Below the pieces are notes generated by a model. The model was not told where the DNA came from. It was given only the letters and a program-made list of their open reading frames with translations, and made no database searches. From IMG/VR virus record IMGVR_UViG_3300032316_000614, positions 1 to 23,510 of that record: 23,510 bases of DNA. One strand, 5' to 3'. This document shows, one piece after another, positions 7,357 to 13,876 of the stretch. This stretch comes from a virus. The position numbers were made by a program, and so were the translations under genes. How positions within the stretch are numbered: the stretch's first letter is position 1; the number at the start of each line of letters is the position of its first letter.

Positions 7357-7641
7357 ATGGACACAGCAAAAATAAAGGAGCGAGCAAAGCAATTATCAGA
7401 TGACCTGATATTGCAGATTGAGGCTGCAAAAAAGAAAGGCAAAATATCAAACGTGCAGATTGCCAAAGCGCTGGACACTTCGCCGCAAAACATCGGCGAA
7501 AAGCTGTCAACAGGCAAAAAGCGCGGAGCCTCTTATTTTGAACTTGCATCTATCATTTGTGCAATCGAAAGCATATCCGGTAATAGGTTCATGCTTCCAA
7601 AGTTTTGCAGCGCTGATTTTCCACAAAGCAATGTGAGATGA
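7357..7641 (+). CDS. Small helix-turn-helix-like DNA-binding protein
   Basis: The 94-residue product contains a segment around residues 31-60 (ISNVQIAKALDTSPQNIGEKL) that reads as a helix-turn-helix: a helix, a short turn, then a recognition helix after SPQN. This resembles the lambda-repressor/Cro class of small DNA-binding proteins. A start at 7300 is possible, but the residues it adds are encoded by the hairpin at 7315-7344, so the ATG at 7357 (after AAAAAC) is preferred. Its stop overlaps the next gene's start. A regulator of phage early transcription is possible but not shown. Confidence 0.6.
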   Translation: MDTAKIKERAKQLSDDLILQIEAAKKKGKISNVQIAKALDTSPQNIGEKLSTGKKRGASYFELASIICAIESISGNRFMLPKFCSADFPQSNVR

Positions 7642-8009
7642 TAAAAATTTCATCAATCCTTTCCTGGCGAAAGGAAAAGCAAGCAGCGAAGTCGCAGGCA
7701 TCCGATGTAGCCCGATTCATTATCGCTGAAACAAAGGCGGGCCGCCCGTGCTGGATTCGCAAAATAGCCGTACACGCCGATAAAATCGGGCATGATGGAC
7801 TTTTTCAAATCAGCACAGCATCTGCCAGGGTGAACTACCTGCGTAAAAATGGAGCATATATAGCAGGCCAACAGTACGTGATTCACGAACTGGAGCCGCG
7901 CAAATGCCCGTACAGTAATAGACTGGTGGAACACTTTTGCATGGTGCTTGAAACGGAACACAAGCGCATCCAACAGGCAAAGGTTGACCGTGCCATCACA
8001 GGTGACTGA
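7638..8009 (+). CDS. Hypothetical protein, possible winged-helix
   Basis: This basic 123-residue protein has a central segment (FQISTASARVNYLRKNGAYI, about residues 55-75) that looks like the recognition helix of a winged-helix domain followed by its wing. The N-terminal part is basic and helical. The gene overlaps the preceding stop by 4 bases, so it is coupled to the HTH gene. Its end is followed by a hairpin at 8030 and a compositional shift into the IbrA cassette. The DNA-binding idea is inference from motif shape. Confidence 0.55.
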   Translation: MIKISSILSWRKEKQAAKSQASDVARFIIAETKAGRPCWIRKIAVHADKIGHDGLFQISTASARVNYLRKNGAYIAGQQYVIHELEPRKCPYSNRLVEHFCMVLETEHKRIQQAKVDRAITGD

Positions 8010-8029
8010 TTCGATTTATTTTGCATAAC

Positions 8030-8053
8030 GCCCGACCTGAAAGCAGGTCGGGT
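8030..8053 (+). terminator. Perfect hairpin, possible weak terminator
   Basis: CCCGACCTG at 8031-8039 pairs perfectly with CAGGTCGGG at 8045-8053 around AAAAG. No T tract follows, so termination would be weak or factor-dependent. The stem core nearly repeats the terminator at 4868. It separates the early small genes from the IbrA cassette. Confidence 0.5.
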
Positions 8054-8063
8054 AGGACGAGGT

Positions 8064-8095
8064 TTGTTTAGATCAGCCAGAAGATGTAAATTTTC
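8064..8095 (+). promoter_or_regulatory. Probable promoter for the IbrA cassette
   Basis: TTTG at 8064-8067 and TAAATTTT at 8088-8095 are 20 bases apart, one base off the TAnnTTTG consensus. The predicted RNA would start near 8100 and carry a short upstream open frame (ATG at 8110, seven codons, TGA at 8131-8133) just before the ATG at 8136. Confidence 0.5.
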
Positions 8096-8135
8096 GGGTA
8101 TTTTTTAACATGAAACAACGCAAAACACATTGAAC

Positions 8136-9452
8136 ATGAAAAAATATATTGACGTCAATGTTTATGACGCAGCCAATGAAAGAATTGATTTCATATTTAA
8201 GAACTTTGAGAAAATATACATATCTTTTTCAGGCGGAAAGGATAGCGGAGTAATGCTTAATCTTGTAATTGATTACATGAGAAAAAATAGCATCAACAGC
8301 AAGGTAGGTATTATGATACTTGATAATGAGGCTAATTATGAGCATTCATTGAATTTTATGCACGACATAATTAGAAAAAATCTTGACATACTTGATGTTT
8401 ATTGGTGTTGTATGCCAATAACACTGCCATGTACGGTAAGTGCATACGCTACAGAATGGCAATGCTGGGGGGTAAAAGATGAAAAAAGATGGATAAGGCC
8501 AATGCCGACTGACTCATACATTGTAAACATCAATAACCATCCGTTTCCCTGGTTTATTGAGAATATGAGTTATGATGAATTTTGGGATAAATTCGGCGAA
8601 TGGTACAGCGAAGGAAGCAAAAAGACAGCCTGTCTTATCGGCATACGCGCAGATGAAAGCCTGAATAGATACCGGGCTATTTTGAACGAGGATAAGACCA
8701 TGTTTATGGGTAAAAGCTGGACAAAAAAGAAGACACACAATAATGACTTTGTTTACAATTGTTATCCAATATACGATTGGAAAACAAAGGATATTTGGGT
8801 GGCAAATGCTCGCATGGGATGGGACTATAACAAGTTGTATGATATATTCTACATGGCAGGGCTTACAATTGCACAAATGAGGGTTGCGTCACCATTTATG
8901 TCAGAGTCAAAATCTTCGCTTAATTTGTACCGTGTAATTGATCCTCACGTGTGGGTAACTTTGTGCGCACGCGTTCAAGGTGCAAATTTTATTGCTACTT
9001 ACGGAAAGCAAATAAATTACCACAGTTTTAAACTTCCAAATGGTCACACTTGGAAATCTTTTGTAAAGTTCCTTTTAAGCACTTTGCCAAAAGAGGTTTC
9101 AGAAAATTTTAAGGCTCGGTTTATTCAATCAATTCTATTCTGGGGAAGGGTAGGCCGAGGATTACCGGAAGAAGTAATTTCAGAACTTGACAAGCATGGA
9201 GTTCAATACACAATTAACGGCTTAACCCCTCACGGATCAGGAAATAAAAGAAGGGTTCGCATTCAATCAATGCCCGATCATCTTGATTCACTTTCGTTCC
9301 ACAATTCAGAGGTTGCAAGCTGGAAAAGATTTGCAATAACAATCTTGAAAAACGATCACACGTGCAAGTATATGGGGCTTGCACCTACAAAGGAGCAAGC
9401 TGCCAGGCAGCGCGAAATCATGGAAAAGTACAAAAACATTGAACAATTTTAA
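8136..9452 (+). CDS. ibrA: IbrA-like PAPS-reductase-family protein (DUF3440)
   Basis: The 438-residue protein has the PP-loop SFSGGKDSG near its N-terminus (residues 31-39), the ATP-pyrophosphate-binding motif of the adenine-nucleotide alpha hydrolase / PAPS-reductase superfamily. Further on are IGIRADESLNRYRA (about 170-183) and YPIYDWKTKDIW (about 209-220), both typical of the family. The C-terminal end, CKYMGLAPTKEQAARQREIM, matches what I know of DUF3440/IbrA proteins. Biochemical role is uncertain: family members activate substrates with ATP, and relatives take part in sulfur transfer, including DndC in DNA phosphorothioation. In E. coli, IbrA works with the ParB-domain protein IbrB in gene regulation. 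A cupin gene and an IbrB-like gene follow. An upstream TTG at 8130 is less likely than the ATG at 8136. The gene is AT-rich relative to its neighbours. Confidence 0.88.
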   Translation: MKKYIDVNVYDAANERIDFIFKNFEKIYISFSGGKDSGVMLNLVIDYMRKNSINSKVGIMILDNEANYEHSLNFMHDIIRKNLDILDVYWCCMPITLPCTVSAYATEWQCWGVKDEKRWIRPMPTDSYIVNINNHPFPWFIENMSYDEFWDKFGEWYSEGSKKTACLIGIRADESLNRYRAILNEDKTMFMGKSWTKKKTHNNDFVYNCYPIYDWKTKDIWVANARMGWDYNKLYDIFYMAGLTIAQMRVASPFMSESKSSLNLYRVIDPHVWVTLCARVQGANFIATYGKQINYHSFKLPNGHTWKSFVKFLLSTLPKEVSENFKARFIQSILFWGRVGRGLPEEVISELDKHGVQYTINGLTPHGSGNKRRVRIQSMPDHLDSLSFHNSEVASWKRFAITILKNDHTCKYMGLAPTKEQAARQREIMEKYKNIEQF

Positions 9453-9464
9453 ACACACAAAAAA

Positions 9465-9863
9465 ATGAAAGTTCGCACAATTAAAAGCATCACACACACG
9501 GAACGCCATGTAATTGGCGTAGGTTTTGAATCATTAAGAATTGTCCTGGCAAAGGATGATATTGGATTTTCCGTTCACAAAACAGTAATACCAAAAGGCC
9601 CTGCAAGGCATTGGCATTACAAACACCACAAAGAGGTGTGTTATTGCATTCAGGGGCGCGGAATACTTACAAACCTTGAAACCGGAGAAACATTTAAGAT
9701 TGTGCCTGATACGGCGTACATTCTTGACAACCACGACAATCACACGTTTCAGGCAATTACAGATGTTGTGTTGATTTCTGTTTTTAATCCACCCGTAACC
9801 GGACATGAACTTCATGATGAAGATGGCTCATATCTGCCTGCTAAAAAAATGCTAAACCTGTAA
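9465..9863 (+). CDS. ectC: Ectoine-synthase-like cupin (EctC family)
   Basis: The 132 residues align along nearly their whole length with L-ectoine synthase, a small iron-dependent cupin that cyclises N-gamma-acetyl-diaminobutyrate. Seen: FSVHKTVIPKG (35-45), HWHYKHHKEVCYCIQGRG (49-66), AYILDNHDNH (84-93) and the C-terminal signature FNPPVTGHELHDEDGSY (107-123). The residues expected to bind iron, E57, Y85 and H93, are all present, as are R25, T40, Y52, H55, F107, E115 and H117 that I recall as substrate-pocket residues; residue 21 is Phe where Trp is usual. No ectA or ectB is in the window, so this is a solitary copy. It sits 12 bases after the IbrA-like gene and 11 before the IbrB-like gene, so it probably works with them on another small substrate. 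Confidence 0.82.
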   Translation: MKVRTIKSITHTERHVIGVGFESLRIVLAKDDIGFSVHKTVIPKGPARHWHYKHHKEVCYCIQGRGILTNLETGETFKIVPDTAYILDNHDNHTFQAITDVVLISVFNPPVTGHELHDEDGSYLPAKKMLNL

Positions 9864-9874
9864 ATCAATCTGAC

Positions 9875-10561
9875 ATGAACGATAAAATAAAATTACTCGC
9901 TGATCAATTGGCCGCTGAAATAAACGGCATTGATAACGTTGATTCTAAAATTGACGTGCTGAATGAAGTGCGTAAGACATTGCACAATGTAAGCCCGCTA
10001 AAACACCATCCGGTTGATTGCGTGTTTTGGGAAAAGAGTTCAAATGTTGAGGCGAATGAATACAACCCGAATGCGGTTGCCCCTCCCGAAATGGCCCTTT
10101 TAAGGCAGTCAATCGTAGAGGATGGATACACTATGCCAATTGTTGCGTACAGGGGTGAAATAATCAAGATTGTTGACGGATTCCACAGGCGGCAAACAGA
10201 GCGCAATAATCCCGAGGTAAGCGCTTCTACATTTGGCCGTGTTCCATTGACGCAAATAAGAACTTCGCAAGAAGGTCAAGGAGAAAGGATGGCATCTACA
10301 ATCAGGCACAACAGAGCAAGGGGATCACACAATATTGAATTAATGTCAACCATTGTGGCGGAACTTGTTGAAATGGGAAAAGGTGACAGATGGATATGTC
10401 AGCATCTTGGAATGACAGCAGATGAGCTTTTGCGCATGAAGCAGATAACTGGGCTTGCTGCATTGTTTCAAAATGACAGCTTTTCAAAGTCATGGGAAGT
10501 TGAAGGCCATGATGATGGTTTAGATGTAATTGAATTTGAAAATTCAGGATTTGATGATTAA
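9875..10561 (+). CDS. ibrB: IbrB-like ParB/sulfiredoxin-domain protein
   Basis: The 228-residue protein carries a ParB-type N-terminal domain: NEYNPNAVAPPEMALLRQSI (about 61-80), GYTMPIVAY (84-92), VDGFHRRQ (100-107) and STIRHNRARG (141-150). DGFHRR corresponds to the nucleotide-binding GxxR-type box and RHNRARG to the second ParB motif. A helical part with a possible HTH follows (ICQHLGMTADELLRMKQITG, about 174-193). The ParB fold can bind or hydrolyse CTP/ATP. Partnering with IbrA/DUF3440 proteins is well known for this subfamily. The gene overlaps the next one by 8 bases. Its exact activity in phages is not known to me. Confidence 0.85.
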   Translation: MNDKIKLLADQLAAEINGIDNVDSKIDVLNEVRKTLHNVSPLKHHPVDCVFWEKSSNVEANEYNPNAVAPPEMALLRQSIVEDGYTMPIVAYRGEIIKIVDGFHRRQTERNNPEVSASTFGRVPLTQIRTSQEGQGERMASTIRHNRARGSHNIELMSTIVAELVEMGKGDRWICQHLGMTADELLRMKQITGLAALFQNDSFSKSWEVEGHDDGLDVIEFENSGFDD

Positions 10562-10949
10562 CCAGGTTTGGGTGCATTACGAAAAATGGGAATGCTACAA
10601 AAATGGAATGTGGAGGAAATTGCCAAAAGCCGATGCAAATGATATGCTCGCTTTAGCGATTGAATTTACAGGAAATCATGTTGATTACGGAATGGCCATG
10701 CGGAAAGTGATTTTTGCATGGCCCAATTCCATCAAAAATGCGCTCACAAACGTATCAATCAATCAAAGAGCATACGTAGGGCATTGCGCCGCTTGCTATG
10801 CGCACGGCATACCTGAATACATAACCCGTAAGGCTTGGGGTTTTTTAACTGATGAACAAAGATGCCTTGCTGATTTGCAAGCATCAATTGCAATAAATCA
10901 CTGGAAACTTTGGTATCAATCAGCCGGACAATTGAAATTTGAATTTTAA
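10554..10949 (+). CDS. Small conserved protein of the IbrA/IbrB cassette
   Basis: The 131-residue protein (ATG at 10554, overlapping the IbrB-like stop by 8 bases) starts VWVHYEKWECYKNGMWRK and has a His/Cys-containing helical region, RAYVGHCAACYAHGIPEYIT, followed by TRKAWGFLTDEQR and a Trp-containing helix. I have the impression that this type of small protein accompanies IbrA/IbrB pairs in phages, but I cannot name a domain. H-C-x2-C-x2-H (residues 84-91, approximate) could bind a metal. An ATG at 10530 would also be in frame but lies deeper in ibrB. Confidence 0.65.
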   Translation: MINQVWVHYEKWECYKNGMWRKLPKADANDMLALAIEFTGNHVDYGMAMRKVIFAWPNSIKNALTNVSINQRAYVGHCAACYAHGIPEYITRKAWGFLTDEQRCLADLQASIAINHWKLWYQSAGQLKFEF

Positions 10950-10950
10950 A

Positions 10951-11208
10951 ATGCAAAAAGAAATTGACAAGTACATTAATACGTGGGAGCAAAGATGTTA
11001 CAAACGCTTCATTCCTGATGAAGCGCCAAAAGACATTGAGCATCTTGTTCCGTCTTACAAATTGATTGCAAAAGCAATTTTGAGCAATAATTTGTCATTG
11101 CTTGGAATTGAACAAAAGCCATGTGTTTCTTACGCTGAAATAAAGAGAGCCGAAATAGTGCAGCGAAAAAGAAAAGCAGGCCAACCGATTCAATTGACAT
11201 TTTTTTAA
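10951..11208 (+). CDS. Small hypothetical protein closing the IbrA/IbrB cassette
   Basis: This 85-residue basic protein reads YINTWEQRCYKRFIPDEAP early on, then VPSYKLIAKAILSNNLSLLG, and ends IQLTFF. It begins one base after the previous stop; the TTG at 10939 is a weaker start. Its AT-rich composition matches the cassette and contrasts with thyX, which follows 9 bases later. Small proteins of this look occur beside IbrA-like genes in my recollection, with no known function. Confidence 0.6.
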   Translation: MQKEIDKYINTWEQRCYKRFIPDEAPKDIEHLVPSYKLIAKAILSNNLSLLGIEQKPCVSYAEIKRAEIVQRKRKAGQPIQLTFF

Positions 11209-11217
11209 CAACACACC

Positions 11218-11859
11218 ATGCCACAACAACCCAACAAGGTGGAACTCATAGGGCATTACGGAAGTGACGAGATAATCGCGCTAAGTGCCTGGACTTCCAC
11301 ATCACGCGACCTGACACCGGAGAAACGCGACCGGATACCTGAACTCATACAAAAACTTTGGACATCGGGCCATAAAACGCCATTTGAGAAAGGCGCAGTT
11401 CATTTCCTTGTCACAACCGACATCGCAACGCACATTCACCTGCTTAAACACCGCATTGCTTCTATAAATGCGGAATCAGCGAGGTACAAAGAGATAAAAC
11501 ACGATGGGTATTATGTTCCGCATGACTTTGCAGGAGGCAAACAGTATGATTTCTGGACAGATGCGCTAATCGAACACACGGAGCGCGGTAATCAACTCTA
11601 CCATCAGTACCTGGCAGAGATGACACCCGTAATCGGACGCAAACGCGCAAAGGAGGTAGCGCGTTATTTCAAGTCATACAACAGTCGGATAACAGCGGAT
11701 GTCATGTTCAATATGTCCAGCTTTGCAAACTTCATCAAATTGCGAACAGCAGATGATGCGCAAAAAGAGATTCAGCAGGTCGGCGTACTTATGTGGGATG
11801 CCGCGCAAAGCATTGAGGGAAACCCGTTTCAACACACACTAAAAGCGATTGCGCAATGA
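11218..11859 (+). CDS. thyX: Flavin-dependent thymidylate synthase ThyX
   Basis: The 213-residue protein has the ThyX signature: KHRIASINAESARY (residues 77-90) corresponds to RHR-x7-S, with Lys in place of the first Arg, and FANFIKLRTADDAQKEIQ (about 169-186) is the second conserved block with the dUMP-binding Arg. Length is typical. Role: converts dUMP to dTMP using methylene-tetrahydrofolate, FAD and NADPH, raising thymidylate for phage DNA synthesis. Its stop overlaps the next gene by 4 bases. The R-to-K change at the first motif position is seen in some functional-looking phage copies as far as I know, so activity is still likely. Confidence 0.92.
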   Translation: MPQQPNKVELIGHYGSDEIIALSAWTSTSRDLTPEKRDRIPELIQKLWTSGHKTPFEKGAVHFLVTTDIATHIHLLKHRIASINAESARYKEIKHDGYYVPHDFAGGKQYDFWTDALIEHTERGNQLYHQYLAEMTPVIGRKRAKEVARYFKSYNSRITADVMFNMSSFANFIKLRTADDAQKEIQQVGVLMWDAAQSIEGNPFQHTLKAIAQ

Positions 11860-12080
11860 AAAAACTCACACCGCAACAGTCACTCGATGACCTGACTAAT
11901 GAGTATATGATTATGGTCACAATACTTGATAAGGCAGGCGTGTACAACGACACAACCAAAGCAGCCACATCCCGATTCAAAGATGCAGCATTCAGGCACG
12001 GAAAGCAGATGCAGGTGTTTGGGCATTTGGATGCCTTGCAAGATGAAATTTACAAAAGAAAGCATGAACTTGAAAGGTAG
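11856..12080 (+). CDS. Small hypothetical protein coupled to thyX
   Basis: The 74-residue product is helical and charged (for example QSLDDLTNEYMIMVTILDKAG, split around residue 10-28, and a Lys/Arg-rich end). It overlaps the thyX stop by 4 bases, so it is translationally coupled. No motif is recognised. It is the last gene before the structured RNA region at 12153. Confidence 0.55.
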   Translation: MKKLTPQQSLDDLTNEYMIMVTILDKAGVYNDTTKAATSRFKDAAFRHGKQMQVFGHLDALQDEIYKRKHELER

Positions 12081-12152
12081 CATCACCTTCCTGACATCAG
12101 GAAAACGATACAATTGATCAAAAAAATTCAGCATACAGGAATAAACTTCCAT

Positions 12153-12160
12153 TATCTTTG
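12153..12160 (+). promoter_or_regulatory. Promoter -7 box before a structured RNA
   Basis: TATCTTTG at 12153-12160 is a full match to TAnnTTTG and identical to the boxes at 4244 and 19012. The -33 region is poor (TTC at 12127, 23 bases upstream), so it may need an activator. An imperfectly placed inverted repeat TTCCTGA-CA-TCAGGAA at about 12088-12103 lies upstream and could be an operator. Confidence 0.55.
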
Positions 12161-12163
12161 TAC

Positions 12164-12310
12164 TGCCTTCAGAGGCCGCCGAACTGGTAATCCGGCGTAT
12201 CAAAGAGTAATTCAATAATTCAAAAACGCCTGTGACGGGCGGGTCTGCGCTTTATACTCTTTCTGCGCAATGGCAAACCAAAGCCGCCCACCGTCACAGG
12301 CGTTTTTTTA
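12164..12310 (+). ncRNA. Candidate structured leader RNA / attenuator before the replication genes
   Basis: No gene occupies 12081-12322. From the predicted RNA start (about 12164) the sequence can form a hairpin CGCCG (12177-12181) / CGGCG (12193-12197). Then comes the strong stem CCTGTGAC (12229-12236) / GTCACAGG (12293-12300), continued inward by GGGCGG / CCGCCC and followed by a run of T. The stem's loop holds TACTCTTT (12255-12262), an exact 8-base complement of AAAGAGTA upstream (12202-12209), so a pseudoknot is possible. CCGCC at 12176-12180 can also compete for GGCGG. The terminator ends only about 14 bases before the ATG at 12323, which has no other promoter. I read this as a regulated leader or a free small RNA; no known Rfam class is recognised. 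Confidence 0.55.
12222..12310 (+). terminator. Strong terminator hairpin before the replication operon
   Basis: AACGCCTGTGACGG (from 12225) pairs with CCGTCACAGGCGTT (to 12304) around a large structured loop of about 50 bases, followed by a T run at 12303-12309. The AACGCC/GGCGTT outer extension makes this one of the most stable stems in the window. The long loop is unusual for a plain terminator and supports a regulatory role. Confidence 0.75.
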
Positions 12311-12322
12311 TTTGCAAAAACA

Positions 12323-12574
12323 ATGGCCAAAGCGATTAGTACGAAACCGCGCCTATTCTTCTCTGTGCATGATAGTATTTTTGATGGATGGGATTCTCAT
12401 GGTGGTGCACATCATCCATTAACAATTGCTGTCTATGCTTTCATCTGTTACAATTACGGAGTTGTTGACACACGTAAAATCAAGAAGGCGTTTAAGCATG
12501 AAAATGCAGAAGCGATTGACAATGCACTATACGCGCTTGAAGTGTATAAGTTGATAACCATCGTAAACAAATAA
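12323..12574 (+). CDS. Hypothetical protein at the head of the replication operon
   Basis: The 83-residue protein reads PRLFFSVHDSIFDGWDSHGG, then TIAVYAFICYNYGVV, and ends in a helical charged segment (KKAFKHENAEAIDNALYALE) and YKLITIVNK. The last part looks like the end of a winged-helix domain, as in replication-initiation helper proteins. The next gene, 6 bases downstream, is a clearer HTH protein. No catalytic motif is seen. The call of function is by context. Confidence 0.55.
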   Translation: MAKAISTKPRLFFSVHDSIFDGWDSHGGAHHPLTIAVYAFICYNYGVVDTRKIKKAFKHENAEAIDNALYALEVYKLITIVNK

Positions 12575-12580
12575 CCCAGC

Positions 12581-12841
12581 ATGGAACTTCCAAAACACAT
12601 TACCGTTCTTCCTGCAGACATCAGATACCGGACGGATTTAACACCGTTTGCGCGTGTGCTATATTCGGAGATATTTTACCATGAACTACAATTCGGATAC
12701 TTCTGCGTTTCAAATACTCAAATAGCTGAATGGTATAATTGCACAACAGACACGGTTTCAAGGACAATATCAGAACTCAAGAAGGCAGGGGTAATCATGT
12801 TGTCTTCTAAAAAACCAAGATCATTCATTACAGTACGTTAA
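12581..12841 (+). CDS. Winged helix-turn-helix protein (replication-initiator type)
   Basis: This 86-residue protein is almost entirely a winged-helix domain: PADIRYRTDLTPFARVLYSE (first helix), VSNTQIAEWYNCTTDTVSRT (turn and recognition helix, about 45-64), ELKKAGVIML (third helix) and a wing ending in FITVR. The same layout occurs in the N-terminal domain of phage replication initiators and plasmid RepA/HTH_36-type proteins. The larger replication protein encoded 22 bases downstream has a similar domain, so the two may be relatives or partners at the origin. Confidence 0.7.
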   Translation: MELPKHITVLPADIRYRTDLTPFARVLYSEIFYHELQFGYFCVSNTQIAEWYNCTTDTVSRTISELKKAGVIMLSSKKPRSFITVR

Positions 12842-12862
12842 CCCAAGAAATAACCATCAACC

Positions 12863-13855
12863 ATGAGTACAGTAGTAAACAAATCACCGCGCAAAGGCTT
12901 TACAGCCATAGATAACAACGCAGTCAGGGACAACCGATTGAGGCTCAAAACACGCGGGCTTTTGGCCTACATTATGTCGCTTCCACCTGGATGGACATTA
13001 AACTTGCAATGGCTGCAAAAACAGACAGGCGAAGGCCGTGAATCAATACAGGGCTGTTTCAAAGAGCTGTCAATTTATGGCTATGCAAAGCTGCTAAAGT
13101 CTCAAAACGAAAGCGGACAGTTTAATGGTTCAAGATGGACGGTTACGGATGTGCCTGGCAACTTCGGGGAAGATCAGGATGAAGCTGAAAGCGCTTTTTT
13201 TGGGCAAAATATCGAATCCGACCAACTTTCAAAGCGACAACCGGAAAACCCGATGGCCGGAAAAGCCATCTGTGTAAATAATAATAAAGAGTATAGTAAT
13301 AAAGAATATAAAAAAGAAAGAGAGAGAGAAGCACTCTCTGAAAAACCGAAATCCAACTTTTCAAATCAACCGGAGAACGACACGGTTAACCCGATGCTTT
13401 CAAGACCAACATTTGATCAGGTAATTTTTGCGGGCGCTAAATTAATGCCCGTTGAACCCTTGCCTTCGGAGAACCCCTTTAATGAACGGGAACGGGCCGC
13501 CACATATTACGAAAATTCACAATATGTTATTCAGCAGGGAGAAAAGTACACGACCGATTCAGATTTAGTTGCTGTGATGGCCAACTATTACCGGAACAAC
13601 CCACAGGAATACAAGGTCGGCATCCTGCAGGACGCTAAGGGCACACGCTTCACACCTGAACAGATCAAAGACTTTACCGTCATGTGGGCGGCGCACGCCA
13701 TCGCAAACAACAAGTACAACCGGACGGCACATCAGTTGCACATGGATTTAAAACGCTGGATACTTCGTGAATCGCAGTACAGCGCAAAGTCCATGAAACA
13801 GGCAGGGAGTGCAGCCGCTCCGGTTGTCAAGAAAAAAACAGTAGATTTCATTTGA
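12863..13855 (+). CDS. Phage replication protein with N-terminal HTH (replisome-organiser type)
   Basis: The 330 residues have an N-terminal winged-helix domain (about 12-95: LKTRGLLAYIMSLPPGWTLN, then QTGEGRESIQGCFKELSIYGY), a disordered charged linker (about 105-190) and a helical C-terminal region (about 215-310) ending in VKKKTVDFI. This matches phage replisome-organiser/DnaD-like architecture: origin binding by the N-terminus and loading of helicase by the rest. The DnaB-type helicase is encoded two genes on. The linker-coding DNA is very AT-rich with iteron-like repeats (13282-13310), as in lambda gene O where the origin lies inside the gene. No catalytic residues are seen. Confidence 0.7.
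   Translation: MSTVVNKSPRKGFTAIDNNAVRDNRLRLKTRGLLAYIMSLPPGWTLNLQWLQKQTGEGRESIQGCFKELSIYGYAKLLKSQNESGQFNGSRWTVTDVPGNFGEDQDEAESAFFGQNIESDQLSKRQPENPMAGKAICVNNNKEYSNKEYKKEREREALSEKPKSNFSNQPENDTVNPMLSRPTFDQVIFAGAKLMPVEPLPSENPFNERERAATYYENSQYVIQQGEKYTTDSDLVAVMANYYRNNPQEYKVGILQDAKGTRFTPEQIKDFTVMWAAHAIANNKYNRTAHQLHMDLKRWILRESQYSAKSMKQAGSAAAPVVKKKTVDFI
13272..13325 (+). other. AT-rich repeat tract inside the replication gene, possible origin
   Basis: Two 14-base direct repeats, TAATAAAGAGTATA (13282-13295) and TAATAAAGAATATA (13297-13310), differ at one base and are separated by one base. They sit in an A-rich tract that continues into a purine run. The tract encodes only a low-complexity linker (NNNKEYSNKEYKKERERE), so its DNA sequence may be under selection. 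Origin function is inference. Confidence 0.4.
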
Positions 13856-13876
13856 ACGACCTAAAACACAAACGAT

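Noticed and set aside
7418-7636. Alternative + frame inside the small HTH gene
   Set aside because: It overlaps a better-supported gene and has no motif.
12164-12310. tRNA or tmRNA
   Set aside because: No cloverleaf, T-loop consensus or CCA end; the folding is a terminator-linked RNA instead.
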